From the NCBI GenBank assembly GCA_022822085.1, contig JAJECK010000137.1, positions 1 to 37,374 of the forward strand: a stretch of 37,374 bases of DNA, given 5' to 3'. The DNA is from Candidatus Poribacteria bacterium (GTDB lineage Bacteria > Poribacteria > WGA-4E > WGA-3G). Of this stretch, positions 25,182-33,239 are shown one piece after another. A program made the translations under genes and the position numbers. The notes beneath the pieces are model-generated. The model was not told where the DNA came from and searched no databases. It was given only the letters and a program-made list of their open reading frames with translations. The first letter of the stretch is position 1. Every line of letters starts with the position of its first letter.

Positions 25182-26753
25182 TTACATCAACAATTCTTCA
25201 CCTATCGGGAAAAATTGGTCTGCTATAGCTTGTAAATCCATTGATGTGTTATGCTCAAAGGCAACCACCTCAATTCTTTTCTGTTGTTGTTTAATAAGTT
25301 CAGCGAGAGGACAGAAATCGCCGTCTCCACTTGCTAAAATAACTGCATCCAAAGTACCGAGCATAGAAACGACATCTACAGCGATTCCAACGTCCCAATC
25401 TCCCTTAGCAGAACCATCTCCTCGTAATCGTAAATCTTTGCTGCGAATAGTATATCCATTATGTTCTAATAACGAAATAAAATTGCCTTGTTTTATTTCT
25501 GGTATTTGAACGATATACGCATAAGCACAGATAAGTTGCCGAGGTCCTACAATTAAGTCAAGCAGTTTGATGTAATCAACTCTCCGTTCAAAACGGTCTT
25601 TTGCAGCATAAAACATATTTTGGACATCAACAAACACGCCAACACGTTCATCTGTTGTTTTCTTCTCAGTATCTGTAATCAATTCAGATTGAGGTACATC
25701 AATATGTTTAACTGTCATCCGAATTTTGTTTAGTGCCTCTTTTGATACCTCATGTGATTTTCCTAATAGGTCAAATCGATTCTGCATATCTGATTTTAGT
25801 TGTTCTAAAGCTTGGTTTTCATTGAACATTGCTTCTTCAACTAACTTTAGTTCAACCATAAATGATTCTGTAGATGTTTTGAATTGATTTAGTTCATTGA
25901 GTTGTGTGGAGATTTCTTCATGTTTCGTGAGTAGCTGCTGATGTTCTGTATCTAATTGTTGAAGATTAGCAGTGGTATTATCAAATTGGGTAACTTTTTC
26001 TTGAAGAGTATCATTTTCGCGTTGAAGAATAATAAGTTTTTCCTCTTTTTCTTGAAAAGATGTTATTCTTCTTTTAAACCTTTCGTTTTCTTCAATCAGG
26101 AATTTGCAATGTTGTTCCAGCCGTTTATTCTTTTTTTGTAGAGCAGACTGATGTGCTTTTAATTCATCTATTGCCGCTTCAAACTGTTTTATTTCAATGT
26201 GTTGTTGCTCAATTTCTTTAGAGGGTATATCAAATTGGTTAGTATAGTTTTCGTGTAGATCTTGAACTTCTGAGGAGGGGGTAGGTTGAACAAGAGAATC
26301 TGCAATTTGTGTCTGTGGATTTTCAAGCGGGTCTTTGTATGCTTCGTATGCAGTTGACATCAAGTGGAACCCATGAGCATGCACATCCTCACGCGAGTCG
26401 TTCAGGAGTGCCCACACGACACTACCAAATTCACCAGATTCAATTAATGGATCGGGTGATTTAAAAAATGTCTTTATTTCATCAACCAACATATATCCCA
26501 CTCGTGAAATCGCTGCTTCTGCCTTATTTGACAGATGTTCTAAAATCATTACCTCAATTTGAGATTGATTGAAGAAAGCATTGGTCAATCTATTTAGCAT
26601 CTCTTGTTTCGTAGATGAATTTATCTTATCTGGATCGGTAACAATACCTGTGTTCATCAATAGTTGGAAAATTTCTCTCTCAGAAAAAAGGATAGTAAGT
26701 AACCATGCAAATTGTTCATTAGGTATTAATGATTTAAGATTTTGTTTAGTCAT
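25182..26753 (-). CDS. NYN-domain (DUF88/LabA-like) putative RNase with long coiled coil
   Basis: The C-terminal third (about residues 370-523) is a NYN domain, a PIN-like fold that acts as a metal-dependent RNase in characterised members. VGVFVDVQNMFYAA, KGDWDVGIAVDVVSM and DAVILASGDGDFCPL carry the acidic residues expected of the active site. Before it lies a coiled coil from about 180 to 345, rich in Glu, Gln, Lys and Leu, and before that a helical domain of about 130 residues that I do not recognise. There is no export signal, so it is cytoplasmic. GGAGG precedes ATG 26753 by about 7 nt. Its downstream neighbour on the same strand is the propeller gene, 28 bp away. The RNA target is unknown; a role in RNA decay or defence is only a guess. 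Confidence 0.85.
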   Translation of the reverse strand: MTKQNLKSLIPNEQFAWLLTILFSEREIFQLLMNTGIVTDPDKINSSTKQEMLNRLTNAFFNQSQIEVMILEHLSNKAEAAISRVGYMLVDEIKTFFKSPDPLIESGEFGSVVWALLNDSREDVHAHGFHLMSTAYEAYKDPLENPQTQIADSLVQPTPSSEVQDLHENYTNQFDIPSKEIEQQHIEIKQFEAAIDELKAHQSALQKKNKRLEQHCKFLIEENERFKRRITSFQEKEEKLIILQRENDTLQEKVTQFDNTTANLQQLDTEHQQLLTKHEEISTQLNELNQFKTSTESFMVELKLVEEAMFNENQALEQLKSDMQNRFDLLGKSHEVSKEALNKIRMTVKHIDVPQSELITDTEKKTTDERVGVFVDVQNMFYAAKDRFERRVDYIKLLDLIVGPRQLICAYAYIVQIPEIKQGNFISLLEHNGYTIRSKDLRLRGDGSAKGDWDVGIAVDVVSMLGTLDAVILASGDGDFCPLAELIKQQQKRIEVVAFEHNTSMDLQAIADQFFPIGEELLM

Positions 26754-26906
26754 GAAAGGCCTCCATATTTTTTATTGCGTGTATAATTAGAATATAACAA
26801 TCATAAGATTGTGCTTAAATATGTTAGAAAATTAAACTGTTACTATAATTTCTCTTAATATGGATTAAAATACAAATAGATTGAACCGAGTAACTATAAC
26901 TAATCC

Positions 26907-28277
26907 TTATATTTTAATTATTTTGTTGGATCCTGTCTGGATGGAGCGGGTAGCATTACGTGTATCTACGACAATATTGGCATGTTTAACAACCATATTG
27001 AAATCTATAATGCTATGGTCAGTAAGGATAACAACGCAATCAACACTTTCTATAACTGAAGAAGTGAGCGTTTCAGAATGATAAGTATCCACTCCCCCGA
27101 GGATAATTTTTGAAACGTACGGGTCATGATATAAAATTTGTGCACCTTTGTCAAGCATTAATCTTATGACTTCAAGAGAAGGTGATTCACGTGTATCCCC
27201 AATGTCCTTTTTGTATGCTACACCGATTACGAGGACTTTTGAACCGTTGATAGGTTTCTTGTGAAGATTAAGTGCTTGAATAATTTTATCAAGTACATAT
27301 TTTGGCATACTGTTATTAATATCACTTGCCAGTTCAATAAATCTTGAATTTTGTTGATAAGATCGAGCCTTCCAAGAAAGATAATGCGGATCAATTGGTA
27401 TACAATGTCCACCTGGACCTGGCCCCGGATAAAAGGGCATGAATCCAAATGGTTTAGTGGCAGCTGCATCTATAATTTCCCAAACATCCATTTCCATCCG
27501 ATCACAAATCAATGCTACTTCATTAATCAGCCCTATATTTACATTGCGAAAGGTGTTCTCCAATAATTTTGCCATCTCTGCAATACGTGGTGAAGACACT
27601 GTGTGAGTCTTATTTATAAATTGCTCATAAAAGGTCTTTGCTACACGTGTGCAATTTTTCGTAACACCACCAACGATTTTCGGTGTATTTGTCATGAAAT
27701 AAGTGCTATTTCCAGGTTCAATACGTTCTGGTGAATAAGCAAGATAGAAGTCCTGTCCTACTCTTAGCGAATCGTCTGTTTTAGTTTGTGTGGATTGCGT
27801 AGTAGATATGTTCGTATCACCCGATTTTGGTTTGCAGGAGTTTGCCTGAAGTCTTGGAAGGACAACTTCCTCTGTTGTGCCAGGGTAGGTTGTGCTTTCA
27901 AGGATTATCAGTTGTTCGGATTGCATATTCTGAGCTACATTTTCAACTGCAGATATTATATATTGCATATCCGGTGTTCTATTTTCATCTAAAGGTGTCG
28001 GCACACAAATGTTGATAGTATCTACTTCACTAAGAATACTAAAATCGTCGGTTATCCGAATTTGTTTGGACTTAATCAGTTGTCCGAGAATTGTGTCAGG
28101 CACATCGGGAACAGGTGATATACCATCATTTATCCGTTGAATTTTCTCTTGGTTGATATCAAATCCTGTGACTCTGAATCCTGCATTTGCGATTGCAACC
28201 ATTAGAGGCATACCGACATATCCGAGCCCAATAACACCAGCATGTGCACTACAAGATTCTATTTTCTTAATTAACAT
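26907..28277 (-). CDS. UDP-N-acetylglucosamine 6-dehydrogenase-like nucleotide sugar dehydrogenase
   Basis: An NAD-dependent enzyme that oxidises C6 of a UDP-sugar to the uronate, feeding O-antigen or capsule sugars. Domains: the N-terminal Rossmann fold (GVIGLGYVGMPLMVAIANAGF, residues 14-34), a middle domain with ICVPTPLDENRTPD, AYSPERIEPGN and GPGPGGHCIPIDPHYLSWKAR (catalytic Cys), and the C-terminal domain with GVAYKKDIGDTRESPSLEV. The HYLSWKAR type of ending points to the WbpA-like UDP-GlcNAc group rather than UDP-glucose dehydrogenase. An extra Ser/Thr/Gln-rich stretch of about 20 residues (SGDTNISTTQSTQTKTDDS) interrupts the segment before AYSPER. The start is ATG 28277 with a weak GAGA. 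It is the last gene of a minus-strand group with gmhB and the heptose kinase. Confidence 0.9.
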   Translation of the reverse strand: MLIKKIESCSAHAGVIGLGYVGMPLMVAIANAGFRVTGFDINQEKIQRINDGISPVPDVPDTILGQLIKSKQIRITDDFSILSEVDTINICVPTPLDENRTPDMQYIISAVENVAQNMQSEQLIILESTTYPGTTEEVVLPRLQANSCKPKSGDTNISTTQSTQTKTDDSLRVGQDFYLAYSPERIEPGNSTYFMTNTPKIVGGVTKNCTRVAKTFYEQFINKTHTVSSPRIAEMAKLLENTFRNVNIGLINEVALICDRMEMDVWEIIDAAATKPFGFMPFYPGPGPGGHCIPIDPHYLSWKARSYQQNSRFIELASDINNSMPKYVLDKIIQALNLHKKPINGSKVLVIGVAYKKDIGDTRESPSLEVIRLMLDKGAQILYHDPYVSKIILGGVDTYHSETLTSSVIESVDCVVILTDHSIIDFNMVVKHANIVVDTRNATRSIQTGSNKIIKI

Positions 28278-28286
28278 ATTCTCAAA

Positions 28287-28317
28287 TTAACGACTTGTGC
28301 CAGTTAACTATTTGTTT
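28287..28317. repeat. 31 bp dispersed repeat D, copy 1
   Basis: It starts TTAACGACTTGTGCCAGTTAA and matches 28 of 31 bases at 32790-32820. TTAAC and GTTAA form a short inverted repeat 11 bp apart. This copy lies right before the sugar dehydrogenase start codon, so it could be an operator. Confidence 0.5.
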
Positions 28318-28381
28318 GGATTGTATTCACATAAAATGGATTTAACATATAAACATAAAATTAGATAATGGTGGTGTTTTG

Positions 28382-28942
28382 TCATATTGTTCTGAGTAAC
28401 CATCTTGAGGCGGAATATAGGTTCGTAAATATTTTGTTTGGCATTTTTGTTTTTGGATCAGACCTATTAAAGTAGGATAAAGAGTCTCGTCCATGTCCTG
28501 TAAGAACGAGTATTGGTTGTGCACCGGCACTTTGTGCTGCTTGTATATCACTAATTGAATCTCCAACGAAACATGCTTCAGTAACTTCAAAATCATGCTC
28601 TTTTGCTGCGGAATACAACATACCCGGCTTCGGTTTACGACATAGACAATTATCATCAGGATGATGTGGACAGTAGTATATGTATTCAATATGTCCACCA
28701 TTATTATTTATTTCAGATATCATCTGTTGATGGATGATAGAAAGTTGTTTTTCTGTGAATAATCCCTTTCCAATACCTGCTTGATTGGTAGCCAAAAATA
28801 TGCGAAAACCGGACTTTGTCAAGTTATGTATTGCTTCTAAAGCATTTGGTAAGAATGTAAAATCGCTCCAACTGGTGACATAACCAGAGTTAGGAGGATT
28901 CTTATTGATAACACCATCCCTGTCAAGTATGACGGTTTTCAT
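28382..28942 (-). CDS. gmhB: D-glycero-D-manno-heptose 1,7-bisphosphate 7-phosphatase
   Basis: GmhB removes the 7-phosphate of heptose bisphosphate in ADP-heptose synthesis for the lipopolysaccharide core. The 186-residue HAD protein shows LDRDGVIN (nucleophile Asp7), ATNQAGIGKG (motif II), the zinc-binding loop CPHHPDDNCLCRKPKPGM (Cys, His, Cys, Cys plus the motif III Lys) and FVGDSISDIQAA (motif IV). The length is typical. GGAG lies 7 nt before ATG 28942. It follows the heptose kinase by 33 bp, which supports the pathway assignment. Confidence 0.93.
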   Translation of the reverse strand: MKTVILDRDGVINKNPPNSGYVTSWSDFTFLPNALEAIHNLTKSGFRIFLATNQAGIGKGLFTEKQLSIIHQQMISEINNNGGHIEYIYYCPHHPDDNCLCRKPKPGMLYSAAKEHDFEVTEACFVGDSISDIQAAQSAGAQPILVLTGHGRDSLSYFNRSDPKTKMPNKIFTNLYSASRWLLRTI

Positions 28943-28975
28943 TCCGTTGCTCCGTTGAGAGGTGTTTTATTATGT

Positions 28976-30025
28976 TTATGTGCATTTCTCTATAGCCTCG
29001 CTAAGTTCATCTTGGGTGACATTTGCACACCCCATCTTGCCAACAACTATTCCACCTGCAATACTTGAAAGGACCGCTGCGTTATTGTTATCCGCACCTG
29101 CGGCAAGTGCCAGTGTGAACACAGAAGCTACAGTATCTCCAGCACCAGTGACATCAACGACATCTGTTGAGTGAGGGGGAATGTGTTCAACTTGCATATC
29201 CCCATTTGAGTCACGTTGAAAAAGTGACATACCTTCTTCTTCGCGTGTAATCAACAATGTAGACAGTGAAAGTCGATTTAATATATTTTCAGCTACTGTT
29301 TTAAGGTCGGATACATTGTTTATTTCTTCCTGAACTGCCTCTCCTGCTTCCTTGTGATTCGGTGTGAGTGCTGTTACACCTTTGTAATGCCAAAAATTAT
29401 CATGCTTTGGATCTACGACAATTGGAACACTCCGAACCTTAGCAAGACTAACAAGTTCATTTATTAGTATCTGACTAAATACCCCTTTGTCATAATCTGC
29501 AAAAATAATTGCATCGGTGTTATCCAATCGTGATCTGACCGAATTAATAATCGCTGTTCTTCCTAATCCGGTAATTTCCTGCTTTGTTTCCCTATCAATT
29601 CTAATGAGATGTTGTCCTTGGCGTGGCACCAGATCATTAGATGTGTTGAAGGTATTTTGCGTGGATTCTGTTGTGTCAGATTGAACAATAACGCGTGTTT
29701 TTTTGCTTGTGTGTCGTAGAACATCAACGCAAATATCCGATGTTCCGATGCCAATAGTGTTTAGCATCTGGAACAATTGTTCTCCATCTCTATCTTTTCC
29801 AACAACCCCAATCAGTTCAGCCTTACCCCCCAAACTGACAATATTTTGGGCTACATTTGCGGCACCACCACAACCTAATTTTTCACCATTGATCTCTATT
29901 ATAGGGACAGGTGCTTCAGGTGAAATACGGTGAACATCACCCCAAATGTATTCATCTAAGATGATATCACCTACGATCATTATCTGTTTATTTTGAAATT
30001 GTGTAAGTATATTTGTTAAGTTCAC
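28976..30025 (-). CDS. hldA: D-glycero-beta-D-manno-heptose-7-phosphate kinase
   Basis: This PfkB-family sugar kinase phosphorylates heptose 7-phosphate at C1, the step before GmhB. IMIVGDIILDEYIWGDVHRISPEAPVP is the family N-terminus (positions 15-41), followed by LGCGGAANVAQN. TPNHKEA lies in the middle and DVVDVTGAGDTV (catalytic Asp) near residue 295. It ends after the kinase fold at 349 residues, so the nucleotidyltransferase half found in HldE must be encoded elsewhere. An insert of about 22 residues (SDTTESTQNTFNTSNDLVP...) splits KTRVIVQ from HLIRIDRE; it resembles the insert in the nearby sugar dehydrogenase. The start is GTG 30025 with no visible ribosome site, chosen because it fits the family N-terminus. 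gmhB is next. Confidence 0.9.
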   Translation of the reverse strand: MNLTNILTQFQNKQIMIVGDIILDEYIWGDVHRISPEAPVPIIEINGEKLGCGGAANVAQNIVSLGGKAELIGVVGKDRDGEQLFQMLNTIGIGTSDICVDVLRHTSKKTRVIVQSDTTESTQNTFNTSNDLVPRQGQHLIRIDRETKQEITGLGRTAIINSVRSRLDNTDAIIFADYDKGVFSQILINELVSLAKVRSVPIVVDPKHDNFWHYKGVTALTPNHKEAGEAVQEEINNVSDLKTVAENILNRLSLSTLLITREEEGMSLFQRDSNGDMQVEHIPPHSTDVVDVTGAGDTVASVFTLALAAGADNNNAAVLSSIAGGIVVGKMGCANVTQDELSEAIEKCT

Positions 30026-30140
30026 AAGATAATAATAGCATAACTTGATAGGTTAAAGCAACCTACATTCTGATAGGAAATCGCACCTACCACTGTTTTG
30101 AAAGTATTAGGAACATTCCATCTCTTGCAGCGAATTCCCG

Positions 30141-31517
30141 TTATATTAGTTTTTGTTCCCACCAATTGAGATAGTCTGCATCGCTAATATTAGGAGAAAG
30201 GCCGCGTTGTTCCATTTTTTCTTTGAATGAATCATCCATGTTTTCATCCCAGTAGTTTTTTATTTCATCTGACTCCGGAGTTTCTCCCATATCTCCTGTT
30301 GTTTGTGTCCATGCATCCAATTGATTGCTCAGGTCTTTTCGTACTTCATTGAAATTCTTATCATCTGCAAGATTGTTGACTTCATAAGGATCGTTCTTTA
30401 TATCGTATAGTTCTTCATCAGGACGTGTCTGCTGTAGAAAATGTTGTTGTGCTTGTGTCAGTTCGCCTTTCTCAGCTAAGATGTGTATCAATGTCCACAA
30501 TGGATATTGAAGTTTTTTATATCCGTTGAATTGCATATACGGTAGTTCATGATGATAGTTTCGAATGAGTTTATATTGTTTCGTGCGAATACAACGGATA
30601 CGGTCATCTGTGCCATCACACCGGTCGCGAGCCGCGAAGATTGCCTCGCGGGATGTTGCATCCTGTCCAAGAAAAATCTGTCCTTGAACATAACTTGGAA
30701 TATCAATACCTGTTAAGGATAGTGATGTAGGCATAAAGTCAACACCGCTAACAAGCTCATCACTGACAACACCAGCGTCAATATTGTTTGGATACCTCAC
30801 AATTAGTGGTATGTGTATGCCTCCATCATATAGAAATTGTTTGCAGCGAATATGTGCGCGTCCATGATCACTGATGAAAAAGACGATTGTGTTATCGGTT
30901 AGTCCTTCATCATCCAAACGATTGAGTATCTTACCTACTTTTTTGTCTAAAATCTGAATACTTTCCAGATAAAGTGCCCAATCTTTTCGTGTCAGAGGAT
31001 GATCAGGATAGTATTCTGGCAAATCCACATCATCAGGATTTATCGGACGTTCTGGATCCGGTTTGAAAACACGATGTGTGTCTGGGATATTGATTTGTGC
31101 ATAAAAAGATTGTCCTTCTGACCGTTCACTCCAATCTATACCGTCAAAGGGGTTTTCTCTTTGGAAGTTGAAGTCGGTTTTGCCACGACGGTTATAGGGT
31201 GGTCCTGGACTATTACAGGTGAAATATCCTGCTTCTCTGAAACAATCGGTGATTAATTTCATATCTGCGCGCAAAGGTTTGTCACGATTGCTGCGATGGT
31301 TATGTGCATCAAAGTGTGTCTGATATGTTCCCGTAATTAGTGCAGAGCGACTCGGTGAACAGACTGGACAGGTTACATAAGCATTAGAAAATCGTGTGCC
31401 TTCTTCTGCGAGTCGGTCTATATTGGGTGTAGAGACTGCTGGTGTCCCATAACATCCTAAATCTGGTGAGAGATCTTCTCCGTATATCCACAGAACATTC
31501 GGTAGCGTTGTTGCCAA
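30141..31517 (-). CDS. Type I sulfatase (arylsulfatase A family), no signal peptide
   Basis: Sulfatases hydrolyse sulfate esters using formylglycine made from Cys or Ser in CxPSR. The motif CSPSRSALITGTY is present (Cys53), so the Cys-type maturation enzyme is needed. Other ligands: IYGEDLSPDLGCYG at the N-terminus (usually DD, here ED), FFISDHGRAH near 230 and a Lys/His-bearing loop further on. The C-terminal ELYDIKNDPYEVNNLADD is typical. TTG 31517 is chosen as the start because AAGGAG lies 6 nt upstream and it places LPNVLWI where the family begins. The earlier ATG at 31598 would add 27 unrelated residues. No export signal is present with either start. The substrate is unknown. Confidence 0.88.
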   Translation of the reverse strand: MATTLPNVLWIYGEDLSPDLGCYGTPAVSTPNIDRLAEEGTRFSNAYVTCPVCSPSRSALITGTYQTHFDAHNHRSNRDKPLRADMKLITDCFREAGYFTCNSPGPPYNRRGKTDFNFQRENPFDGIDWSERSEGQSFYAQINIPDTHRVFKPDPERPINPDDVDLPEYYPDHPLTRKDWALYLESIQILDKKVGKILNRLDDEGLTDNTIVFFISDHGRAHIRCKQFLYDGGIHIPLIVRYPNNIDAGVVSDELVSGVDFMPTSLSLTGIDIPSYVQGQIFLGQDATSREAIFAARDRCDGTDDRIRCIRTKQYKLIRNYHHELPYMQFNGYKKLQYPLWTLIHILAEKGELTQAQQHFLQQTRPDEELYDIKNDPYEVNNLADDKNFNEVRKDLSNQLDAWTQTTGDMGETPESDEIKNYWDENMDDSFKEKMEQRGLSPNISDADYLNWWEQKLI

Positions 31518-31702
31518 AATTATCTCCTTAAATTTGCGTGAGTTTGATAATTCTACAAAATGTCTCCGTCGGTTGGGTTGAGGAATGAAAGCCGGCATTT
31601 TTACTCAATAGAGAGCACACTATGTTGGGTTTCGTCCCTCAATCCAACGGACAGTGGTTTTTGTATTTAATTATCAAACTCACGTTATGGTATAAATTGC
31701 TG

Positions 31703-31720
31703 TTAGAATTCTTCCTACAA
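31703..31720 (-). repeat. REP-like GTAG hairpin
   Basis: Minus strand TTGTAG-GA then the palindrome AGAATTCT. It lies in the gap between the sulfatase and lipoprotein genes. Confidence 0.45.
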
Positions 31721-31740
31721 AGATCATCCACTAAAATCGC

Positions 31741-31761
31741 GGTTAGAAACCCATCTTACAA
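31741..31761 (-). repeat. REP-like hairpin (GTAA variant)
   Basis: Minus strand TTGTAAGATGGGTTTCTAACC, with stem GGTT/AACC. It is 20 bp from the previous member of the family and in the same orientation. Confidence 0.45.
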
Positions 31762-31796
31762 TATTATTCACCAAATAGGTGGTAACTTGAGTTGTC

Positions 31797-32351
31797 TTAA
31801 AACTCTTCATAAGTAATTACGCGAGGATTGCGAAACTGGTCATATATCATAAATAATTCAGGTTTACTACGATAGGAAGTTCCAGTTATTAATATCCGAG
31901 AATTACCGAACTGTATATATTGTGGATCAGAATCTTCACCTAATCTTACGGGTATCCTCCCGGGTGACTTATACGAATAACCGTTTTTACTTTCTATAAT
32001 CTGTACACGCTCATTTATGGTGATTTTTAAACCCAATGCCTGTATCCATTTGATAGATTGTCGCGGGCTTAGCACGACAAGTCTTTCGGTTCGGTTTCCG
32101 ATTTTTCTGATCGGGGAAAGTGTTGGAATTTTTGGTTTGTGAATATTAGAATTAACAGGAAGAGATGATCTATAACGTTTAATGAGGTCTGACAGTGCTT
32201 GTGACTCTGCTATTAAATCCTCTTCCTGTATCTTTAAAGCTTGTTGTTTTTCTAAAGCCTGTTCCTCTGTGAGTTTCGGTGCACAACTGATGTAGGAAAC
32301 ACTAACCGCGAGGAGCAAAACTATAAGGATAGCTCTGTTTTGAATGTTCAT
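31797..32351 (-). CDS. Putative lipoprotein of unknown function
   Basis: I do not recognise this 184-residue protein. It has a lipoprotein signal (hydrophobic residues 7-21, lipobox YISC with Cys at about 23), so it should be anchored in a membrane facing the periplasm. A short charged helix follows (KLTEEQALEKQQALKIQEED), then a Pro-rich linker and a beta-rich C-terminal domain. That domain contains RLVVLSPRQSIKWIQALGLK and PQYIQFGNSRILITGTSY, with no catalytic motif. AAAGGTGAT precedes ATG 32351 at normal spacing. It stands alone on the minus strand. Confidence 0.7.
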   Translation of the reverse strand: MNIQNRAILIVLLLAVSVSYISCAPKLTEEQALEKQQALKIQEEDLIAESQALSDLIKRYRSSLPVNSNIHKPKIPTLSPIRKIGNRTERLVVLSPRQSIKWIQALGLKITINERVQIIESKNGYSYKSPGRIPVRLGEDSDPQYIQFGNSRILITGTSYRSKPELFMIYDQFRNPRVITYEEF

Positions 32352-32443
32352 TTTATCACCTTTTTGGTATAGACTATATATTTAATTGTCCATTAAAATT
32401 ATCACAAGATTATATTGATGTCAAGCGATTCGTCTTATAGGGT

Positions 32444-32733
32444 GGGTGTGTCCAGTTTTTGTCACCTATCTGTCTGAACACGGATTATTGCCAAATCAAA
32501 GGTATACATCATGACGCATGCTGCTTTTGGCATTCCCCAGATTTCACCGATTGCGCGGATTATATGCCTGGAGATGCCAAGTTGTTTTGCGTCTGGACGA
32601 TAGCCCATCTTTGTGCCGGCCGCTTCCAGATTACGCATTGGGGGATAGCACAACTCACGTTATGTTACAAAACGTATGCGAGTTTGGTGTCCTCCGCGAT
32701 TTCGACAACACATGCCAAAAACTGGACACACCC
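32444..32733. mobile_element. 290 bp MITE-like element with perfect 18 bp terminal inverted repeats
   Basis: GGGTGTGTCCAGTTTTTG at 32444-32461 and its exact reverse complement at 32716-32733 bound the element. The 9 bp sequence GTCTTATAG lies just outside on both sides (32432-32440 and 32734-32742), with three extra bases on the left, consistent with a target duplication. The interior is richer in GC than its surroundings. It has a 63-codon open frame on the minus strand (32462-32653) that I do not recognise. No transposase is encoded, so it would be non-autonomous. Confidence 0.75.
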
Positions 32734-32789
32734 GTCTTATAGACTGGGTGATTTAGTTTCAATATTTTCTATGATTTTTTGCTATTACG

Positions 32790-32820
32790 TTAACGACTTG
32801 TACCAGTTAACTTATTGTTT
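32790..32820. repeat. 31 bp dispersed repeat D, copy 2
   Basis: 28 of 31 bases match the copy upstream of the sugar dehydrogenase. Here it has no gene immediately downstream. Confidence 0.5.
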
Positions 32821-32890
32821 ATCATGTTTTTACATATATTGGTTTGTCCTATACAACTTTCGTCCCTACCAAATTAACGGGACCAATGCC

Positions 32891-33011
32891 ATATAAAGAT
32901 TAAGAAAATAAATCGGTCGTTTGGCGAGGTTAGGAAACCTCGCCAGCGGAGGAGCGAAACCTGCCTCGTACGGATAAAAAAGGACCGAATTAATAAATTA
33001 ATTCTTCATTA
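32891..33011. repeat. Inverted-repeat element B, copy 3, inside a palindrome
   Basis: It has the same body as copies 1 and 2: a perfect GGCGAGGTT/AACCTCGCC hairpin and outer arms ATCGGTC and GACCGAAT. It is flanked by AACGGGACCAATGCC on the left and GGCATTCCTCGGG on the right. At 35173-35204 the same two flanks are joined by only TATT, giving an apparent empty site. Confidence 0.8.
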
Positions 33012-33051
33012 GGCATTCCTCGGGACTAAAGAGGGTGTTAAGGATGTTTTT

Positions 33052-33080
33052 CTATAAACATTGCGTCCGGACGGGACTAA
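33052..33080. repeat. Short dispersed repeat C, copy 2
   Basis: CTATAAACATTGCGTCC followed by GGACGGGACTAAA, matching 1761-1790 closely. Between here and the PhyH gene there is only a small hairpin GTATAG/CTATAC (33190-33204); no gene is seen in 32743-33239. Confidence 0.6.
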
Positions 33081-33239
33081 AAAGCATCTTAAGAGAAAGA
33101 AGGACTGGCAAAACGACAATTTCTGTAAAATGGTGTAATTTCAGAATAGTTCTGATAGTCCAGCGCGGTTACAAAGCACTAAATCCACGGTATAGATGCT
33201 ATACGGTATTCCCGCCTACAGTTTGTGCGTTAGTCCTGA

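Noticed and set aside
32462-32653. 63-codon minus-strand frame inside the MITE-like element as a gene
   Set aside because: It runs nearly to the terminal repeat, has no ribosome site that I can see and no recognised domain; it is noted only as part of the element.
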